The notes under the pieces: model-generated
Told to the model about the DNA's origin: nothing
Databases searched by the model: none
What the model saw: only the letters and a program-made list of their open reading frames with translations
Assembly (NCBI GenBank): GCA_023393485.1
Contig: JAEWLD010000323.1
Span: forward strand, 1-11,003
Direction: 5' to 3'
From: Bacteroidota bacterium
Lineage (GTDB): Bacteria > Bacteroidota > Bacteroidia > Flavobacteriales > Flavobacteriaceae
DNA length: 11,003 nt
Program-made: the position numbers and the translations under genes
In this document: positions 6,574-11,003 of the stretch, one piece after another
How positions within the stretch are numbered: the first letter of the stretch is position 1
Layout: each line of letters begins with the position of its first letter

Positions 6574-6681
6574 TTGTGGCCTTGGCCTTATTTCGTCTGC
6601 GATAGAAGGTGTAAATCATCGGAAAAAACTATGTATACGTCGAAAATAAAATAGGAAAGCATCCCGAAAAACAAAAAATGG

Positions 6682-6689
6682 TAAGTTTG
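6682..6689 (+). promoter_or_regulatory. -7 promoter box for the giant surface protein
   Basis: TAAGTTTG matches the Bacteroidota -7 consensus TAnnTTTG exactly. It predicts transcription from about 6695 and a leader of roughly a dozen bases before the proposed TTG start at 6709, typical of leader-poor Bacteroidota genes. There is no TTG at the -33 distance. Confidence 0.45.
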
Positions 6690-6708
6690 ATAGAGAAATC
6701 CCTACAAA

Positions 6709-9700
6709 TTGAAAAACTTTGTTTTACTTATCTGCTTTCTGAGCAGCGTACTTGCGACTGCCCAGCAGGAAAAAATATTTACCGGAGCCGCCAATGACGA
6801 AACGGCTTTCAGGAAAATTGAAGACAGCACCGGCCGCAGAATCACCGATCCCGCTGAAAAAATCAAATATATCAGATTTCTCGAAAACCATCGGGAAACA
6901 AGCCGAAGCGTCCTGGCGCCAAGTCCTGCAGTTGAACTGTGCACCAACGGAAATTTTGAAGAAGTCGAAACCGTCTCGGGCGCGAATTTCCTCAAACATT
7001 TTAGGTATGACACCGGAAGCCCGAATAACCCTACGCAATGCAAAACCCTGTCATTGCAGGCCGGGACTTCCATTCCGCAGTATAATCCGGACAATATGAA
7101 CGTGATGGCAACAACGGTTCCGGCGCACAATATTGACGAATTCATCGGAAACATCAATGCGTTTGACCAGTATGCGCTGATGATCAATTATAAAGATTCG
7201 TATACGACGCTGTCTGTTGTCCAGGCCAAGCGTTTCAAGACCAATAATGAAACGCAGGTACAATTCAATTACAAAGCGGTGTTGCAGAGCATTCCGGACG
7301 ATTCGGGACACGTTGGCGAACAGCCGTATCTCAAGGCGCGCGTGCTCAATCAATCCGGTGCGGTCGTCAGTGAGTTTTGCCTGATTGCCGAAAAAACCGA
7401 TTGCATTTTCAGCCTTGCACCATATCTTGAGGCCGGTGAAATCGTATTGTATACTCCGAACTGGCAGGCCGGCGTACTGGACATTTCATCGATTCCGAAC
7501 AACCAGGAATTCACGATTGAATTCATGGCGGCGCGCTGCGGGCTCGGAGCACATTTCGGCTATGCTTACATCGATGACATCTGCCTGCTTCATACCAGCG
7601 AAAATCTTCAAGGCTCAATACAACTCGACCCGCTTTACAAAATTTGTCCGAGTTTGCCGATGCAGATTTGCGGAACTTACACTACGCCTTCATCTGGCGG
7701 CGCATCGTCTATGGTGTCATCGATGACACTGAACATTTACAACGAAGCCGGCGCATCCATTTTTAGCTCCACTACGCCGATACTGAATCCGGCCACACAC
7801 ACTTTTTGTTTTGATATCACGGCGGCGAACCTACCAAACATCACCACAGGAAGTTACAACGTTGGTGTCACCGTCAATTACGGCGTTGTCCAGGCGGCGT
7901 GCAGCGGCACGAATTTTCTTCCTGCGTCAGACATGGATGCGAATCCGGGCTGGGACATTTCGTTTATGAATTGTACGCCCGATTGCAATTTCACGCTTCA
8001 GCCGGCGACGCTCACTATGTGCGATGCCAACCACGACGGATTTGAACTTTTTAACCTGCAGCAAGCCAACGGTATTGTGGGCGGAACGCAAAATGGGCTT
8101 ACGTTTACTTATTTTGCGACACTCGCCGATGCAACCAATAATACAAATCCTATCGGAAGTTCGGGCGCATATCAAAGCGGAACGGCCGCTGTTTTTGTCC
8201 GCGTGAAGAACGCCGCGGGTTGTTCGCGAATAATTGCCGTACAACTCATGCTTAAAAATCCGGCGGCGACCATTTCGGGAATCCTCAATGTTTGTAACGG
8301 CAGTACAGAATTGACCGCCTCGGCAGGCTCAAGTTACCTTTGGTCGACCGGCCAGAGCTCACAAACCATTACCGTAAACGCAATTGGAACCTACTCAGTC
8401 ACGGTCACCGATGCCACCGGCTGCCCAGATGTGGCATCGGTCACTATTGGCGCAAATACCGTGGCTGCACAGCCAAATGTCAATATTACGCAACCCAACT
8501 GCCTTACCAGCACCGGCACGATTGAAATCACGACACCGGCCGCCCAATACTCTTTTAACAATGGCGTGACGTGGACAACAAATCCAATAGCCACCAATCT
8601 CCCGATCGGGACGTATGACATCAAAATCACAACCGCATCGGGCTGTGTCTCGTATCCGGTCCATATAGAAATCCATCAATTCCATTTGGCTTTCCCCAGC
8701 GCAGTATCGCTCAACCCGGGCTTCTGCGGCGGAACCGGAAGCATTACAATCACGACCGCTTCAACGCTATACAGTTTTGACAACGGCGTGACATGGCAGG
8801 CCAGCAATACCGCAAGCAATCTTGCCCCAGGCACTTACAATGTGATGATCCAAAACGAGTTTGGCTGTATTTCAAATTCCAATACGATCGACATCGTAAG
8901 CGAATATTTGCCCGAACCTACTTTTACCTCAACCGATCCGATTTGCGGCGTCGGCGGAAGCATCACGATAACCTCGCCGGGAAGCGAATTCAGTTTTGAC
9001 GGCGGCCAGACCTGGACAACAGACAACGTCGCCAATAATTTGATCCAGGACAATTATTCGATAAAAGTCAAAAACGACATTGGATGTACTTCGCCAAGTG
9101 TTCCGGTAATCTTGACGGATTTCAATTCAACCTATCCCGAGTATACTGAAACCGACCCGACATGCATTACCAACGGAAGCATAACGATTACAACAGTATC
9201 CGATCTTTACAGTTTTGACAATGGCGTAACATGGCAGGCCAGCAATACGATGTTTTTGCCTGCCGGAAGCTATACGATCCGGATCAAGAACAGCCAGGGT
9301 TGCGTATCGCGCGCGGTTTACGTTTATCTGTCTGTCTTTCATTTGCCGGTGCCCGATACCACTGTCATTCAACCCGGATGCGGTGTTGGCGGCACAATCA
9401 CCATTACGACCGTTGCAGCCGAATACAGCTTTGACGGCGGAACGACTTGGGGCACAAATCCTGTTGCGACAAACTTGCCGGTCGGGAATTATCGGGTAAT
9501 GGTTCGCAACGGCGTTGATTGCGTTTCCTATATGGATTATATTTATCTGTATGAGGTTTTTCTCCCGAGCCCTGAATATACGGCAATCCAACCGACATGC
9601 GAAGCGGCCGGCAGCATTACAATTACTACCGCGGCCAGCGAGTACAGTTTTGACAATGGTGTTACTTGGGTGACTGGCAATACAGCCAGCGGGCTTGGCG

Positions 9701-11003
9701 CGGGGTATTATCAAATCAAGGTAAAGGATTCGAGCGGCTGCACATCGTCGTCAAACTATGTTTATCTGTATGAAGTTTATCTGCCAGATCCCGAGCATAC
9801 CGAATATCAGCCGTTTTGCCTTGAAACAACCGGAACGATCACCATTACGCCGGTAACCGGTTATGTGTACAGCTTTGACAATGGCTTTACTTATCAAACC
9901 TCGAATGAAAGCGGTCAGCTGTTACCGGGAATGTATTATATCAAAGTCAAGAACCAAATCGGTTGCGAATCACGGACAATTTATATCCAAATCAATCCGC
10001 CGAGCGGCATTCCGGCTGCGCCAACAGGAGATTCCGCCCAACTATATTGCGTATTCAACAACCCGACTGTCGGCTTTTTGATTTCCAACGGGCAAGATAT
10101 CCAATGGTATGACACGCCAACCGGCGGTGCGCCGCTTTCTTTATCAACGCCGCTGGTCAATGGCGCGACTTATTATGCAACACAGACCGTAAATACTTGC
10201 GAAAGCCCCGTCCGGCTTGCGGTAGATGTAACACTGAGCAACTTTATAATTCCTGCCGCCGACTATTCAATGCTTGTTTGCGACGATTTGAACGACGGCA
10301 CCCAAACCGTTTCGCTCGAAGATTACAACGCCGACATCGTATCCAACACGACCGATTATACGTTCACTTATCACAACACGCTGGCCGAAGCCGATCTTTA
10401 CAATCCGTTATCGCCGATTGGCAACCCGACGGCTTATCATCTAACGCCTGGCCACAACTTGGTTTATGTCAGGGCCGAATACACCAACGGATGCTGGCGC
10501 GTCGGCACGCTTGACCTGTTGATGATTGATTCGCCGCGTTTCAATTTGATGCCCGACAACTACTATTTGTGCGAGAACGGCATTGTTGCCTTGCGCGCCG
10601 ATCCCGGTTTTGACAGTTATTTATGGTCGACCGGCGAAACCACACATACGATTGTTGTCGGGCAGCCCGGCAGTTACTCGGTGACAGTCACGGAAGACCA
10701 CGGCACCGTAATTTGTTCGAGTACGAAGGCCGTGAATGTGATTGCGTCAAATCGGGCCACAATCCAGGAAATCGATACTTCCGACTGGACTGACGCACAC
10801 AACGAGATTTCCGTTGCCGTCACTAGCGGCAGCATCGGCGATTATGAATATTCGCTTGACGGCATCCATTATCAGGACAGTAATATCTTTACCGATCTAT
10901 TGCCCGGCCCGTATGAGATTCATGTACGTGACAAACACGGTTGCGGCATTGTTACGGGCGATATTTATCTGTTGATGTATCCGCGGTTTTTCACGCCAAA
11001 CGG
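6709..11003 (+). CDS. Giant repeat-rich T9SS-type surface/secreted protein, C-terminus beyond window
   Basis: An uninterrupted frame of 1431 codons, open at the right edge. The start is probably TTG at 6709: it begins an ideal signal peptide (MKNFVLLICFLSSVLATAQ, cleavage after Ala18), an in-frame stop lies at 6691-6693, and no in-frame ATG is near. Order: propeptide-like segment (about 19-75); a lectin- or jelly-roll-like domain (about 76-296, LCTNGNFE to YAYIDDICL); an Ig-like region (about 310-430); domain A (CDANHDG, about 438-518); domain B (YLWSTG...YSVTVTD, about 525-581); seven ~73-residue repeats (595-1097); an Ig-like domain (about 1110-1178); second A (CDDLNDG, about 1191-1272); second B (about 1275-1344); a SprB-repeat-like domain (about 1345-1422); and PRFFTPNG (1425 on), the opening of the T9SS type B sorting domain. 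Probably an adhesin or gliding-associated surface protein; the ligand is unknown. Confidence 0.9.
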   Translation, partial: MKNFVLLICFLSSVLATAQQEKIFTGAANDETAFRKIEDSTGRRITDPAEKIKYIRFLENHRETSRSVLAPSPAVELCTNGNFEEVETVSGANFLKHFRYDTGSPNNPTQCKTLSLQAGTSIPQYNPDNMNVMATTVPAHNIDEFIGNINAFDQYALMINYKDSYTTLSVVQAKRFKTNNETQVQFNYKAVLQSIPDDSGHVGEQPYLKARVLNQSGAVVSEFCLIAEKTDCIFSLAPYLEAGEIVLYTPNWQAGVLDISSIPNNQEFTIEFMAARCGLGAHFGYAYIDDICLLHTSENLQGSIQLDPLYKICPSLPMQICGTYTTPSSGGASSMVSSMTLNIYNEAGASIFSSTTPILNPATHTFCFDITAANLPNITTGSYNVGVTVNYGVVQAACSGTNFLPASDMDANPGWDISFMNCTPDCNFTLQPATLTMCDANHDGFELFNLQQANGIVGGTQNGLTFTYFATLADATNNTNPIGSSGAYQSGTAAVFVRVKNAAGCSRIIAVQLMLKNPAATISGILNVCNGSTELTASAGSSYLWSTGQSSQTITVNAIGTYSVTVTDATGCPDVASVTIGANTVAAQPNVNITQPNCLTSTGTIEITTPAAQYSFNNGVTWTTNPIATNLPIGTYDIKITTASGCVSYPVHIEIHQFHLAFPSAVSLNPGFCGGTGSITITTASTLYSFDNGVTWQASNTASNLAPGTYNVMIQNEFGCISNSNTIDIVSEYLPEPTFTSTDPICGVGGSITITSPGSEFSFDGGQTWTTDNVANNLIQDNYSIKVKNDIGCTSPSVPVILTDFNSTYPEYTETDPTCITNGSITITTVSDLYSFDNGVTWQASNTMFLPAGSYTIRIKNSQGCVSRAVYVYLSVFHLPVPDTTVIQPGCGVGGTITITTVAAEYSFDGGTTWGTNPVATNLPVGNYRVMVRNGVDCVSYMDYIYLYEVFLPSPEYTAIQPTCEAAGSITITTAASEYSFDNGVTWVTGNTASGLGAGYYQIKVKDSSGCTSSSNYVYLYEVYLPDPEHTEYQPFCLETTGTITITPVTGYVYSFDNGFTYQTSNESGQLLPGMYYIKVKNQIGCESRTIYIQINPPSGIPAAPTGDSAQLYCVFNNPTVGFLISNGQDIQWYDTPTGGAPLSLSTPLVNGATYYATQTVNTCESPVRLAVDVTLSNFIIPAADYSMLVCDDLNDGTQTVSLEDYNADIVSNTTDYTFTYHNTLAEADLYNPLSPIGNPTAYHLTPGHNLVYVRAEYTNGCWRVGTLDLLMIDSPRFNLMPDNYYLCENGIVALRADPGFDSYLWSTGETTHTIVVGQPGSYSVTVTEDHGTVICSSTKAVNVIASNRATIQEIDTSDWTDAHNEISVAVTSGSIGDYEYSLDGIHYQDSNIFTDLLPGPYEIHVRDKHGCGIVTGDIYLLMYPRFFTPN
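8770..8811 (+). repeat. Near-identical 42-bp segment, copy 1 (repeat 2)
   Basis: Encodes YSFDNGVTWQASNT. It matches 9208-9249 at 39 of 42 bases; all three differences are third-position and silent. The copies are 438 bp apart, exactly two repeat units, which points to recent duplication or gene conversion inside the array. Confidence 0.8.
9208..9249 (+). repeat. Near-identical 42-bp segment, copy 2 (repeat 4)
   Basis: Partner of 8770-8811 with the same 14 encoded residues. The adjoining parts of repeats 2 and 4 are clearly more diverged, so the similarity is patchy, as expected from conversion between units. Confidence 0.8.

Larger units (their letters stand above)
8491..10002 (+). repeat. 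Seven tandem ~73-residue repeats in the giant protein
   Basis: Each unit starts with a P-x(1-2)-C motif (QPNC, NPGFC, DPIC, DPTC, QPGC, QPTC, QPFC); the Cys codons are at 8500, 8725, 8944, 9163, 9379, 9598 and 9817, giving periods of 75, 73, 73, 72, 73 and 73 codons. Next come a G(S/T)I(T/E)IT strand, a YSF(D/N)(N/G)G.TW core, a (L)xxGxY strand and a second Cys, usually in a GC pair, 46-49 residues after the first. Linkers often carry VYLYE or a similar Tyr-rich strand. The pattern resembles the SprB-type repeats of gliding adhesins. Two Cys at fixed spacing in all seven suggests one disulfide per repeat (inference). Confidence 0.85.

Noticed and set aside
6678..6780. ATG at 6678 as the start of the giant protein
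   Set aside because: It is in a different frame from the signal peptide and meets a stop near 6811.
6702..7187. 161-codon minus-strand open frame opposite the start of the giant protein
   Set aside because: The plus-strand frame has a signal peptide, consistent domains and continues 4 kb without a stop. The opposite frame has low-complexity, shadow-like composition.
9127..9714. 195-codon minus-strand open frame opposite the repeat array
   Set aside because: Its own periodicity mirrors the plus-strand protein repeats, so it is an antisense shadow of the array.
8491..10002. CRISPR array or other DNA-level repeat
   Set aside because: The periodicity is about 219 bp, in frame, and conserved at protein rather than DNA level, so these are protein domains.

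Overview
The window looks like chromosomal DNA of a gliding-type member of the Bacteroidota, most likely Flavobacteriaceae (Flavobacterium or a close relative with moderate rather than very low GC). Grounds: perfect Bacteroidota -7 promoter boxes (TAnnTTTG) with almost no Shine-Dalgarno sequences; Flavobacterium-style signal peptides ending in ATAQ; a lipoprotein with an acidic stretch after the lipid cysteine; and a very large secreted repeat protein that runs into the FFTPNG motif opening the type IX secretion (T9SS) type B C-terminal domain. Genus is inferred, not proven.

Layout. (1) 1-74, minus: start of a secreted protein leaving the window. (2) 75-235: divergent control region with four contiguous 10-11 bp direct repeats, the strongest regulatory signal here. 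(3) 236-1492 and 1497-2180, plus: a two-component pair (HAMP-less histidine kinase and OmpR-family regulator), followed after 37 bp and a promoter by a small Spy/CpxP-like exported protein (2218-2625). (4) 2626-4857, minus: a 743-residue B12-binding radical SAM protein whose stop codon abuts the stop of the convergent gene. (5) 4858-5397: 540 bp without a credible gene, holding two dyads and a stretch resembling the 3' end of a tRNA. (6) 5398-6555, plus: a surface-type lipoprotein with a lactonase-like beta-propeller. (7) 6709-11003, plus: at least 1431 residues of a giant cell-surface/secreted protein, probably starting at TTG, with seven ~73-residue Cys-containing repeats bracketed by duplicated domains.

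How the genes may work together. The kinase, regulator and Spy-like protein look like a self-contained envelope-sensing module. The repeat array lies just upstream of a -7 box for the divergent secreted gene, so the regulator may control both that gene and its own operon (inference). The lipoprotein and giant protein are both predicted to reach the cell surface, but nothing in the sequence ties them functionally. The radical SAM enzyme stands alone, and no substrate or maturation partner is visible. No CRISPR array, insertion sequence, integrase or recognisable defence gene was found.
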